Of a stretch of 64,000 nt of DNA, positions 53,210 through 61,968 are shown one piece after another. The position numbers and the translations under genes were made by a program. The stretch lies in assembly GCF_018613935.1 (NCBI RefSeq), contig NZ_JAGGPF010000010.1, positions 248,001 to 312,000 of the forward strand, read 5' to 3'. The stretch's first letter is position 1; each line of letters opens with the position of its first letter. The DNA comes from Agromyces sp. ISL-38 (GTDB taxonomy: Bacteria > Actinomycetota > Actinomycetes > Actinomycetales > Microbacteriaceae). Below the pieces are notes generated by a model that ran no database searches, was not told where the DNA came from, and worked only from the letters and a program-made list of their open reading frames with translations.

Positions 53210-53764
53210 GTGATCGCGGATGTACTTTCCGATGCCACCGCACGTATGAAGAAGGCCGTCGAAGTTGCCAAAGACGACTTCGGCTCCGTGCGCACCGGGC
53301 GGGCGAATCCCCAGCTCTTCCAGAAGATCATGGTGAGCTACTACGGCACGCCGACGCCGCTCGCACAGCTCGCGTCGTTGCAGAACCCCGAGGCCCGAAC
53401 GCTCCTCGTCACGCCCTACGACAAGGGAGCGCTCCGCGACATCGAGCAGGCTATCCGCGACACCCCGAACCTCGGCGCCAACCCGTCGAACGACGGCAAC
53501 ATCATCCGCGTGACGCTGCCTGAGCTGACCGAGGAGCGCCGCAAGGAGTACGTCAAGATCGTGCGCGGAAAGGCCGAAGACGCCAAGGTGTCGGTTCGCA
53601 ACATCCGCCGCAAGGCGAAAGACGACCTCGACTCCCTGAAGGGCGAGGTCGGCGACGACGAGGTGTCGCGCGCCGAGAAGGAGCTCGAGCAGCTCACGAA
53701 GTCCAACGTCGACTCGATCGACGACGCGCTGAAGCGCAAGGAAGCCGAACTCCTCGAGGTCTGA
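53210..53764 (+). CDS. frr: Ribosome recycling factor
   Basis: 184-residue RRF with two helical bundles joined by a beta domain: [52 protein letters not shown] start with AAGGAG. TAGACT 30 bp upstream could be an added -10. Confidence 0.98.
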   Translation: MIADVLSDATARMKKAVEVAKDDFGSVRTGRANPQLFQKIMVSYYGTPTPLAQLASLQNPEARTLLVTPYDKGALRDIEQAIRDTPNLGANPSNDGNIIRVTLPELTEERRKEYVKIVRGKAEDAKVSVRNIRRKAKDDLDSLKGEVGDDEVSRAEKELEQLTKSNVDSIDDALKRKEAELLEV

Positions 53765-53773
53765 GGGAAGATC

Positions 53774-54760
53774 ATGTCGGGCGTCCCAGAAGAGGATCAG
53801 TCGGACGCCGGGGGGCATGAGCGGACCTCGCGTGACGAGTTTCGAGCGCAGGTGCACGCCAGGAAGGCCGATCTCGAGCGCCAGTTCGAAGCGTCGAAGG
53901 CGCAGTTCGACCACGCACAAGAGAAGATCAACGCCCGCACCGGTCGCAACCTGATCCTCGCCGTGATCATCGGCCTTGCATTCGGCGGTGCGCTGCTGCT
54001 CAGCCTGCTCGTGATCAAAGAGCTCTTCATGGTCTTCGCGGTCGTGATCGCCGGCTTCGCGAGCTACGAACTGGCGCAGGCGCTGCGCAAGGGCGGCTTC
54101 CTGGTTCCCCGGATCCCGACGGTCATCGCCGCCGTCGTCGCGGTCCCGATCGCCTACTACGGGGGAGCGGGCGGCCAGGTGCTCGCGGTGCTCGGCGGCA
54201 TCGTCGTCGTGACCATCTGGCGGCTCGTCGAACAGGCGCTTCCCGCCTTCAGGTCGACCACACGCCGCGCACTCGTGCGCGATGTCGCCGCCGGCACGTT
54301 CGTGCAGGGCTATGTGACGTTCCTCGCGACATTCACCGTCGTGCTTACCGCGGCCGAGGGTGGCCAATGGTGGACGCTTGCGTTCATCGTCACCGCGGTC
54401 GCAGCCGACACCGGAGCGTATGCCTTCGGGCTCATGTTCGGCAAGCACCCCATGGCGCCCGTGATCAGCCCGAAGAAGACGTGGGAGGGCTTCGCGGGTG
54501 GCGCCGCGACGAGTCTCATCGCCGGAGTGCTCCTCTCGACGCTCATGCTCGGCAACACGTGGTGGTTCGGCCTCATCTTCGGCGCGGCGATCTTCTTGAC
54601 TGCGACCCTCGGAGACCTGGTCGAGTCGCTCGTCAAGCGCGACATCGGCATCAAGGACATGAGCTCGTGGCTGCCCGGTCACGGCGGATTCCTCGACCGG
54701 CTCGACTCCATCCTGCCGTCGGCAGCAGTCGCGTTCGTGGCCTTCCGGATCTTCGGTTGA
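53774..54760 (+). CDS. cdsA: Phosphatidate cytidylyltransferase
   Basis: 328-residue membrane enzyme making CDP-diacylglycerol. N-terminal 55 residues are soluble, Glu/Lys-rich and coiled-coil prone; about eight membrane segments follow. Signature near the end: GDLVESLVKRDIGIKDMSSW and GHGGFLDRLDS. 9 nt after frr, same operon. Confidence 0.96.
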   Translation: MSGVPEEDQSDAGGHERTSRDEFRAQVHARKADLERQFEASKAQFDHAQEKINARTGRNLILAVIIGLAFGGALLLSLLVIKELFMVFAVVIAGFASYELAQALRKGGFLVPRIPTVIAAVVAVPIAYYGGAGGQVLAVLGGIVVVTIWRLVEQALPAFRSTTRRALVRDVAAGTFVQGYVTFLATFTVVLTAAEGGQWWTLAFIVTAVAADTGAYAFGLMFGKHPMAPVISPKKTWEGFAGGAATSLIAGVLLSTLMLGNTWWFGLIFGAAIFLTATLGDLVESLVKRDIGIKDMSSWLPGHGGFLDRLDSILPSAAVAFVAFRIFG

Positions 54761-54768
54761 TCGTCGGC

Positions 54769-54774
54769 GATAAT
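54769..54774 (+). promoter_or_regulatory. -10 element GATAAT, leaderless start
   Basis: GATAAT ends 6 nt before the GTG at 54781, so transcription should begin at the start codon itself. -35 poor. Confidence 0.45.
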
Positions 54775-54780
54775 GGTGCG

Positions 54781-55335
54781 GTGAACTCCACCTTCCCTCG
54801 CACACGCAAGCCGCGCCTCGGGTATGACACGACCGAGGTCGAGGAGTTCCTCCAGGTCGCGCGCCGCGCCTACGATGGCTCGGCGCGAGCGGATGACCCG
54901 CCGTTGACCTCGGAGCGAATCCGGCTCACTGCGTTCGCAATGCAGAAGGGCGGCTATTCCACCGCACACGTCGACGCAGCCCTCGAACGCCTGGAAGACG
55001 CGTTCGCGGCTCAGGAGCGGCAGGTCGCGGCTCGGCTGCATGGCAACGAGGCATGGCTCCGCGAGGCCCGAACGACGGCGCAGGTCGTCTCCAACCGGCT
55101 CGCACGCCCGCAGGGCCAGCGTTTCGATCGGGTGAACCCACTGGTGCTCGGCTACAACACGCGTGAGGTCGATCGGTTCGCCGACAAGCTCACGCGATAC
55201 TTCCGTGACGGATGGCCCATCTCGCTCGAAGACGTGCGCACGGTGGTGTTCAAGACGCAGCGCGGCGGTTACCGCGAGTCGCAGGTCGACCTCGTGCTCG
55301 ATGCGGTCGTCGACGTGATGCTCGCCGTTCGATGA
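54781..55335 (+). CDS. DivIVA-domain-related protein
   Basis: 184-residue soluble protein with two internal repeats of a DivIVA-like membrane-binding motif: RKPRLGYDTTEVEEFLQVAR (residue 10 on) and NPLVLGYNTREVDRFADKL (about 120 on), each followed by a QKGGYST/QRGGYRE helix. It lacks the long coiled coil of Wag31. Likely involved in polar growth or division, by homology only. GTG start fits a leaderless mRNA; follows cdsA. Confidence 0.8.
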   Translation: MNSTFPRTRKPRLGYDTTEVEEFLQVARRAYDGSARADDPPLTSERIRLTAFAMQKGGYSTAHVDAALERLEDAFAAQERQVAARLHGNEAWLREARTTAQVVSNRLARPQGQRFDRVNPLVLGYNTREVDRFADKLTRYFRDGWPISLEDVRTVVFKTQRGGYRESQVDLVLDAVVDVMLAVR

Positions 55336-55390
55336 CTTCCCGCGAATCGGTTCGACCTGTCGGCGCGCCCTCCGATACACTCGACGAATT

Positions 55391-56038
55391 GTGGCTAGGC
55401 ATGCTGGGAGTGACGAGATAGGCGAGGCGCGGCGCCCGCCGACATCGGGCACTCGAAAGCAGGGCGGAGTCAAGCAGGCCGCGTCGGTCACCTTCGCGTT
55501 CCTCGCCTCGGTGAGCTTTCTGCTCGTGAACGTCGTCGACCCGTACTCGGGCGCGACCGCATCGCCGGATTTCAACCGCGGCGATCGCTTCGGCGGCGAA
55601 CAGCCGCAGACCGTCGAGGTCGGCGACGAGCACTCGATCGCGATCGACCAAGAGGGATACGTCGTCGAGAAGAAGCCCGAGGTGAAGATCGCGCCCGCCA
55701 GCAGCGGCTGGGCTCCGCCCGCCGTGACGCCAGATCCGGGCTCCGCGCAGGCCTATGCAGCAGGGGCCGTCGCGGCGCGAGGCTGGGGGTCGTCGGAGTT
55801 CGACTGCCTCGTGGCGCTCTGGAGCAAGGAGTCGGGCTGGCGCGTGAATGCCTACAACGCCTCGAGTGGCGCCTACGGCATCCCGCAGGCACTTCCGGGC
55901 TCGAAGATGGCCACCGCCGGCGCCGACTGGGAGACCAACGCCGCGACGCAGATCGAGTGGGGCCTCGGGTACATCACCGGGCGCTACGGCACGCCGTGCG
56001 GCGCGTGGGCGCACTCGACCGACGTCGGCTGGTACTGA
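55391..56038 (+). CDS. Lytic-transglycosylase-like secreted protein
   Basis: 215-residue protein with one N-terminal membrane/signal segment (about 30-50) and a C-terminal SLT-like domain from about 130 (FDCLVALWSKESGWRVNAYN, catalytic Glu in KESGW; SSGAYGIPQALPGSKM). Similar to aggregation-promoting-factor type muramidases of actinobacteria. Two Cys may pair. GTG start; TACACT ends 9 nt before it, leaderless type. Confidence 0.85.
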   Translation: MARHAGSDEIGEARRPPTSGTRKQGGVKQAASVTFAFLASVSFLLVNVVDPYSGATASPDFNRGDRFGGEQPQTVEVGDEHSIAIDQEGYVVEKKPEVKIAPASSGWAPPAVTPDPGSAQAYAAGAVAARGWGSSEFDCLVALWSKESGWRVNAYNASSGAYGIPQALPGSKMATAGADWETNAATQIEWGLGYITGRYGTPCGAWAHSTDVGWY

Positions 56039-56097
56039 GACCCGCCTGGTGCCCTCGCCCGCACAACGCACGCACGGAGCCCGCCTAGACTGGAACC

Positions 56098-56406
56098 ATG
56101 GTGCGCGCGAACCGATCCCGGGGCCGCGCGGCACGTGCGCGTGAGGGCCATCCCGAGCTCGACGTCGAGCGGCTCACGACGGGCTGGCGCCGCACCGAGG
56201 TGCGTGGCGGACGTGAATGGAACGTGCAGCCCGTTTCCGAGGCGCAAGCCGTGAAGGCGTATCTCTGCCCGGGATGCGGGCTCGAGGTCGCACCGGGCGT
56301 TGCGCATCTCGTGGCCTGGCGCGGCGACGGGGTGCTCGGCGATGCGGCCGATCTCGCGGCTCGCCGGCATTGGCACATCCACTGTTGGAGGATCGAAAGC
56401 CCGTGA
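56098..56406 (+). CDS. Small Zn-ribbon-like conserved protein
   Basis: 102-residue basic protein. Middle WRRTEVRGGREWNV; then CPGC (about 72-75) and a HWHIHCW end, together a possible C2-H-C zinc site. Conserved in actinobacteria as an unnamed family, often labelled ATP/GTP-binding; I see no P-loop. GTGA-coupled to the following hydrolase; TAGACT 6 nt before the ATG suggests leaderless mRNA. Confidence 0.75.
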   Translation: MVRANRSRGRAARAREGHPELDVERLTTGWRRTEVRGGREWNVQPVSEAQAVKAYLCPGCGLEVAPGVAHLVAWRGDGVLGDAADLAARRHWHIHCWRIESP

Positions 56407-57143
56407 GCGACAACGAAGCACCCGTCGAGATCCGCGCGGGCGTCGAACTTCCCGCCACTCGCGAAGAGATCGAGTTGCACACGAGCGACGGGCTCACCCT
56501 CGTCGGCGAACTCGCGACCCCTGAACAGCGGGCGCCCGTCGCCACGCTCGTGACGCTGCATCCGCTGCCCACGGCGGGCGGCTTCATGGACTCGCACATC
56601 CTGCGCAAGGCGGCAGCGCGCCTCCCGGCGCTCGCCGATCTCGCAGTGCTTCGCTTCAACACACGTGGCACCACCTCGCCGCGTGGCACGAGCGAAGGCG
56701 AATTCGGCGACGGCGTCAAGGAGCGAGCGGATGTCGCAGCGGCGATGTCGTTCGTCGAGGAGCGCGGCCTGCCGCATCCGTGGCTCCTGGGCTGGTCGTT
56801 CGGTACCGAGCTCGTGCTGAAGTACGGACTCGAGCACCGCATCGACGGTGCCATCCTGCTCTCGCCCCCGCTCCACCGCACGAGCGATGCAGAGCTGCAC
56901 AAGTGGAACGACGCCTCAACGCCGCTCGTCGCGCTGATTCCCGAGCACGACGACTACCTGCGACCCGCCGAGGCGGCGGAGCGATTCGCCGCCTTGCCCA
57001 AGATCCGGCGCATCGACGTGGCAGGAGGCCGGCACCTCTGGGTGGGCGAGGCGCAGACGCGCAGGGTGCTCGATGAGATCGTCGCGACGGTGAATCCTGC
57101 GGCATCGCCGCTGCCGACGACCTGGCCGGTCACGACCGGATGA
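56403..57143 (+). CDS. Alpha/beta hydrolase
   Basis: 246-residue serine hydrolase-fold protein. Nucleophile Ser in GWSFGTE (about residue 130), likely Asp in PEHDDYL (about 185) and His in GGRHLWV (about 212). Substrate unknown; related to dienelactone-hydrolase-like esterases. GTG overlaps the preceding stop. Confidence 0.85.
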   Translation: MSDNEAPVEIRAGVELPATREEIELHTSDGLTLVGELATPEQRAPVATLVTLHPLPTAGGFMDSHILRKAAARLPALADLAVLRFNTRGTTSPRGTSEGEFGDGVKERADVAAAMSFVEERGLPHPWLLGWSFGTELVLKYGLEHRIDGAILLSPPLHRTSDAELHKWNDASTPLVALIPEHDDYLRPAEAAERFAALPKIRRIDVAGGRHLWVGEAQTRRVLDEIVATVNPAASPLPTTWPVTTG

Positions 57144-57206
57144 CATCCGGTCGGCCCGACGCCACGGCAGCGCGTATGGGCGAAGCTGCCGGCCGTGGGA
57201 TTCGGG

Positions 57207-58271
57207 TCACCGCTCGTTCTGCAGCGGCACCACGACTTGCTTGATGATGAGCAGGATCGACGCGGCGACGGGGATGGCGATGAGCGCGCCGAGGATGCCG
57301 AGCAGCGAACCGCCGGCGAGCGCCGCGATTACGACGATCGCTCCCGGCACCTTCACCGCACGGTTCATGATGCGAGGGCTCAGCACGTAAGCCTCGACCT
57401 GCATGTAGACCAGGTAGTAGATCGCGGCCACGAGGGCGGTGAGCGGTGAACCGAGCCCCGGGATGAGGCTGACGAGCACGATGATGATCGAACCCGTCAG
57501 CGTGCCGACCAGCGGGATGAGCGACAGCAGGAAGGCGATGAACGCGAGCACGGCCGGGAACGGGGCTCGGATGATCGACAGGAAGATGAAGCTCAAGACG
57601 CCGTTGACGGCGGCGAGCGAGACCTGCCCGAGCACGTAGCGGCCGACCGATTGGGTGATCTGCTCGGTGAGATCGGCGAACCTCGCGCGGTTGGATGCCG
57701 GAACGAGCTGGTAGGTCGCGCGCTTCATCGTGTTGAGCGACGCCGCGAAGTACAGCATGAGGATGAAGACGACGATGACGGCGAACACGCCGGTGCCGAT
57801 GGCGACGGCCACCTGCAGCCCCACACCGGCGAGCTCGCTCAACTTGTCGGGGTTCGTGAAGAAGTCGGTGAGTCCGCTCGTGACCTGCCCGTTGATCTCG
57901 TCGATCGGGACCTGCGGGAACTGCTCTTTGAGCGCCTCGATCCAGTCTTCCGAGTTCACGCGGTCGACGATCCGGGGCAACTCGTCGACGAGCTGGCTGA
58001 CCTGGTCGACGATGATCGGCACGACCGCGAGCACGAGCGCTGCGACGAGGAGGCCGACCCCGCTCATGACGATGATGATCGCCGCCCAACGAGGAAGCCC
58101 TCGGCGCTCGAGCCAGCTCATCGCCGGATCGAGGCCGAGGGCCAGGAAAAGTGCCGCGCCGATATAGGTGATGATCGTCGACAGCGTCGCGAGCGACGTG
58201 AGGATGAGCAGGCCGAGGCCGACCCCGAGCGTTCCGACGAGACCGATGCGGAACGCGTTCTGAATCTTCAC
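57207..58271 (-). CDS. AI-2E family transporter / permease
   Basis: 354-residue membrane protein with about eight segments in two groups (10-90 and 155-330), matching the AI-2E/PurR-type permease family (TqsA/YdiK-like). Members export varied molecules or exchange Na+/H+; substrate is not known here. Follows the long coiled-coil gene on the same strand by 22 nt, so they are likely one operon. Confidence 0.9.
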   Translation of the reverse strand: MKIQNAFRIGLVGTLGVGLGLLILTSLATLSTIITYIGAALFLALGLDPAMSWLERRGLPRWAAIIIVMSGVGLLVAALVLAVVPIIVDQVSQLVDELPRIVDRVNSEDWIEALKEQFPQVPIDEINGQVTSGLTDFFTNPDKLSELAGVGLQVAVAIGTGVFAVIVVFILMLYFAASLNTMKRATYQLVPASNRARFADLTEQITQSVGRYVLGQVSLAAVNGVLSFIFLSIIRAPFPAVLAFIAFLLSLIPLVGTLTGSIIIVLVSLIPGLGSPLTALVAAIYYLVYMQVEAYVLSPRIMNRAVKVPGAIVVIAALAGGSLLGILGALIAIPVAASILLIIKQVVVPLQNER

Positions 58272-58293
58272 CGAGCCGACGCGGTCTCTCTGT

Positions 58294-59910
58294 CTAGCGG
58301 CGGCTCTGCGCGGCTACCTGCTCGGCCTGCGTCAGTACGCCGCGCAGGCTCTCGAAGTACCCGGCCACCGCGTCGCGCTCGATCTTGATCTGCGACAGGC
58401 GGTCTTCTGCGTCGGCGACGAGGGCACGGGTGCGCTCCTCGGCGTCGGAGATGAGCTTGCGCGCCTGCTGGTGCGCAGCGGCGATGCGGTCGCGCGCCTC
58501 GTCGTCGGCCTTGTCGCGCACCTTGGCGATCTCGGTGCGCACCTGCGTCTCGAGACGGTCGGCCTCGGCGCGGCTCTCTGCGGTGCGGGCGACCGCCTCG
58601 GCGAGCTCGGCGTTGGCGTCGTCGAGGAACTTCTGCGTCTGGGAGACGGCCTCCTGGTGCGCTTCGAGCAGCTCCTGCTCGGCCTCGTCGCGTTTGGTGG
58701 CGAGCTCCGACTCGAGGTCGAGGTGGGCCTTCTCGATCTCGCGACGCATGCGGTTGACCTCGTGCGTCGTCTTCTTGCGCATCGCGGTGAGCTGGTTGTC
58801 GAGATCGATGCGGGCCTGCTCGGCCTCGGCGTCGAAGTCGGCGCGAGCCTGCTCCTGCTCGAGCGAGAGGTCGGCGCGCATCTGCTCGAGGTCGGCGGCG
58901 TGCTTGGCGCGGATGCGCTCGAGCTCGTGCTGGATCTTCAGGCGTGCCGCCTCGGCTTCACGCTCACGGTCGACCTTCGCCTGCTCGCGCTGCTCGGCGA
59001 GTTCGGCGCGCCCGGCTTCGAGCTCGCGGTCGAGGTCGGTGCGTGCCTGCTCGAGTTCGTGGACGAGGGCGGCTCGGCGTTCGGCGATCTCCGCATCGAT
59101 CGCAGCGCGGGCCTCGGCCGATTCGCGGTCGAGGTCGAGACGCGCCTGCTCGGTCTCGGAGGCGAGGTCGATGCGGGCCTGCTCGGTCTCGCGAGCGAGA
59201 TCTGCACGAGCGCGGTCGAGTTCGATCGCGACCTCGGCGCGGGTCTGCTCGGTCTCCTGGGTGAGGCCGGCGGCGGTCGCACGGGCCTCGGTGGCTTCCG
59301 CGTTGGCAGCGACGAGGATCTCGGACGCCTTGCGCTCGGCCGCCGCGACCATTGCCGCGGACTCGCGCTTCGCGCTCGTGCGCAGCTCTGCCGTCTCGGT
59401 CGCGACGGCGCCGCGGATGGCTGCTGCGTCGCGCGCTGCGTCTTGGCGGAGCTGCTCGCTCGACTCCTGCGAGCGGGAGATCATGTCGTCGGCTTCGGCG
59501 CGGGCGTTCTCGAGGATGCGGCTGGCCTGGGCGCGTGCCTCGGTGAGCGTGCGCTCTGCGAGCTCGTGCGCGTCGGAGCGCATGAGGTGCGCTTCGTCTT
59601 CGGCGGCGCGACGGAGCTTCTCAGCATCGATGTCGGCTTGCGCGATGAGCCTCGTGGACTGCTCCTCGGCGACCCGGAGCGTGTTCTCGAGCTTCGTACC
59701 GAGTCCGGAGAACGTGGGACTGCCGACCTCTTCGAGCTCGGCCGTGAGCTCTTCGATGCGGGCGAGGAGCCGCTTGTTCTCCTTGGCGTTCTCAGCGGAC
59801 TGGTTGTTCGCGGCGATGATCTCGCGACGAAGACCGTTGAGGCTCTGATCGACTTCGTCTTTGTCATACCCGCGGAACACCTGCGTGAACTCGGTCTCTT
59901 CGACGGACAT
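58294..59910 (-). CDS. DivIVA-headed long coiled-coil protein
   Basis: 538-residue protein. N-terminal DivIVA-like lipid-binding motif FRGYDKDEVDQSLNGLRREI (about residues 10-30), then about 500 residues of almost uninterrupted coiled coil built of Glu/Ala/Arg heptads, with the recurring DLxxETEQAR in the middle. No membrane segment. ATG 59910 has GGAGGAAG; TACAAT (59971-59966) is a good -10. By likeness to Wag31, Scy or FilP it may be a polar scaffold, but its low-complexity helix makes homologue assignment unsafe. Confidence 0.85.
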   Translation of the reverse strand: MSVEETEFTQVFRGYDKDEVDQSLNGLRREIIAANNQSAENAKENKRLLARIEELTAELEEVGSPTFSGLGTKLENTLRVAEEQSTRLIAQADIDAEKLRRAAEDEAHLMRSDAHELAERTLTEARAQASRILENARAEADDMISRSQESSEQLRQDAARDAAAIRGAVATETAELRTSAKRESAAMVAAAERKASEILVAANAEATEARATAAGLTQETEQTRAEVAIELDRARADLARETEQARIDLASETEQARLDLDRESAEARAAIDAEIAERRAALVHELEQARTDLDRELEAGRAELAEQREQAKVDREREAEAARLKIQHELERIRAKHAADLEQMRADLSLEQEQARADFDAEAEQARIDLDNQLTAMRKKTTHEVNRMRREIEKAHLDLESELATKRDEAEQELLEAHQEAVSQTQKFLDDANAELAEAVARTAESRAEADRLETQVRTEIAKVRDKADDEARDRIAAAHQQARKLISDAEERTRALVADAEDRLSQIKIERDAVAGYFESLRGVLTQAEQVAAQSRR

Positions 59911-60120
59911 TCTTCCTCCGGGATCGTGTCCCGCGTTTGTGGGGGCGCATGCGGGATGTGATCCGATTGTACGGGCACGCGGCATCCACGAGGACACGTC
60001 CTCCACAGGTCCCAATGACACCTGCTGCACAGCTCGCGGTTAGGAGACTCCCAGACACCGCCAGTAGTGTGGAATGTCTTTGTCGGAAGCCGCTCCCCAC
60101 GGCGGCACTGGAGGTAATTC

Positions 60121-61968
60121 GTGCGCTTCGTCTTCGCAATCGTGGCGTTCATCGCCGCGGCCGTGATGATCGGGCTCGGTATCGCCGAGCGCACCGTGCT
60201 CCTCGATCCCGACCGGGTATCGCTCTCAGCCGAGGTCGAGGGCGACGCCGACTACATCGTCCTCGAGCCCGACGTGCTCGCAGCGCACCCCGGCAAGCAG
60301 ACGCTCACCGTATCGGGCTCCGACACCGTCTTCCTCGCCTACGGTCGCAGCACCGATGTCGAGGCTTGGCTCGGAGAGTCGCCGTACATCGCCGTGCAGC
60401 ACGACGCCGATTCCGACGAGCTCGTGAGCGAGGTCGTCACCCCGGAGCCGGTCGACGGGGAGCTGACGCCGGCACCCGATGTCCCCGCCGATACCGAGGA
60501 GGCCGCCGCGTCGCCTTCCGGCTCCGACCTCTGGCTCGACGAGTTCACCAGTGAGAACACGCTGACCACCACGGTCGACGTGCCCGACGGCATCTCGGTC
60601 ATCATCGCCGCCGACGGCATCGAGCCCGTGCCGTCACGGCTGTCGATCGCCTGGCCCCTCGACAACTCGACACCGTGGGCCGGCCCGCTCATCGCCGGTG
60701 GCGCCCTCGTCTTCCTCGCCGGTGCATGGCTCCTGATCTCCGGGTTCGCGCGGCATCGCCGCTCCCGTGGCCCGCGGCGCAACCTTCCCAAAGGGCCGCG
60801 CGGCAAGCTGCCGAGTGCACCCAAGCCGCCGTCGATGCGCCGCAGCCAGGTGACGGGCGGCGGTCGGCGCGCGATCGGGCGCTCGAGGCGAGTCGCGCTC
60901 GTGCCGCTCCTCGTGATCCCCGCATTCCTGCTCAGCGCCTGCTCCGCCGACTACTGGCCGAGCTTCGACCAGGGCGGCGACGCCCCGGCCACGAGCGCGC
61001 CGGCGACGCCCGCCGTCACGGGTGAGCCGGCCGAGGAGACCGAAGACGAGGGCGCCCAGCCCGCGGTCACCGTGCCCCAGATGGAGCGCATCATGCGCCG
61101 CATCGCCGTGTTCGCGGGCGAGGTCGACGCCTCGGGCAACTCCGACGCGGCACCGCAGCGGTTCACTGGACCTGCGCTCCAAGCCCGAACGGCGAACTAC
61201 GCGATTCGGGGAGTGCTGCCCGAGCACCCCGCGCCGCCCGCGATCCCCGCCTCGCCGCTCACCCTCACCCTGCCGCAGCAGGCCACGGGGTGGCCCCGAA
61301 CCGTGCTCACGATCGCGAAGAACGCCGACGACCCGACGGTCGCGCCGACCGCGCTCGTGCTCACGCAGGAGTCGCCTCGCGACAACTACAAGATCGAGTA
61401 CGCGATGGCCCTCGCTCCCGACGCCGACGTACCCCCGGTCGCGCCCGCGGTCGTCGGCGCCTCGCCGATCAGTCCCGAGTACAAGGGGCTCGTGATGCCC
61501 ACGGGCCAGGTCGCCTCCGCTTACGGAGACGTGCTGCTGCATGGCGACGAGTCGGGCTTCGCGTCGATGTTCGACGCCGAGGGCGACGTGCTGCGCGAAC
61601 AGCTCGGCGTCGCCGGCCAGCAGACCATCCGCGACGGGCTGCCGCCGACGGCCGACATCAACTTCTCGAACGTGGTCGGCGACAGTCCCACCGTCGCGCT
61701 CGCGACGAACGACGCCGGAGCGCTCGTCACCGTGTCGATCGAGCAGACCGAGCGGGTCACGCCGAACGACGGCGGCACGATCGCCTTCGAGGCAGGTGCC
61801 CCGGGCGCTGCCCTCTCGGGTTTCACGTCGGCGAGCGCCAAGGGCGTGCAGCGCGTGATCGGCATCCAATTGCTGTTCTACGTCCCCGGCGTCGGCACCG
61901 GCGAGGCCGAGCCGATCCGCTTGCTCGGCTGGTCCGAGAGTCTCATCGGAGCTTCGGAGGTCCCATGA
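60121..61968 (+). CDS. Membrane protein of unknown function with internal lipobox-like motif
   Basis: 615-residue protein I do not recognise. Layout: one N-terminal membrane segment (2-22), extracellular part (24-175) of beta type, second segment (about 182-205), a basic loop of about 50 residues (RHRRSRGPRRNLP), then LVPLLVIPAFLLSACSADYW (about 262-281) whose LSAC looks like a lipobox, then an extracellular Pro/Thr-rich linker and a 300-residue C-terminal domain. GTG start with GGAGG. Followed directly, with ATGA, by the thioredoxin-TPR gene. Could be a natural fusion of a membrane protein and a lipoprotein. Confidence 0.8.
   Translation: MRFVFAIVAFIAAAVMIGLGIAERTVLLDPDRVSLSAEVEGDADYIVLEPDVLAAHPGKQTLTVSGSDTVFLAYGRSTDVEAWLGESPYIAVQHDADSDELVSEVVTPEPVDGELTPAPDVPADTEEAAASPSGSDLWLDEFTSENTLTTTVDVPDGISVIIAADGIEPVPSRLSIAWPLDNSTPWAGPLIAGGALVFLAGAWLLISGFARHRRSRGPRRNLPKGPRGKLPSAPKPPSMRRSQVTGGGRRAIGRSRRVALVPLLVIPAFLLSACSADYWPSFDQGGDAPATSAPATPAVTGEPAEETEDEGAQPAVTVPQMERIMRRIAVFAGEVDASGNSDAAPQRFTGPALQARTANYAIRGVLPEHPAPPAIPASPLTLTLPQQATGWPRTVLTIAKNADDPTVAPTALVLTQESPRDNYKIEYAMALAPDADVPPVAPAVVGASPISPEYKGLVMPTGQVASAYGDVLLHGDESGFASMFDAEGDVLREQLGVAGQQTIRDGLPPTADINFSNVVGDSPTVALATNDAGALVTVSIEQTERVTPNDGGTIAFEAGAPGAALSGFTSASAKGVQRVIGIQLLFYVPGVGTGEAEPIRLLGWSESLIGASEVP

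Noticed and set aside
51179..54805. A 1208-codon open frame antisense to tsf-pyrH-frr-cdsA
   Set aside because: Composition follows the reverse complement of five standard genes; no domain is visible and sense genes are certain.
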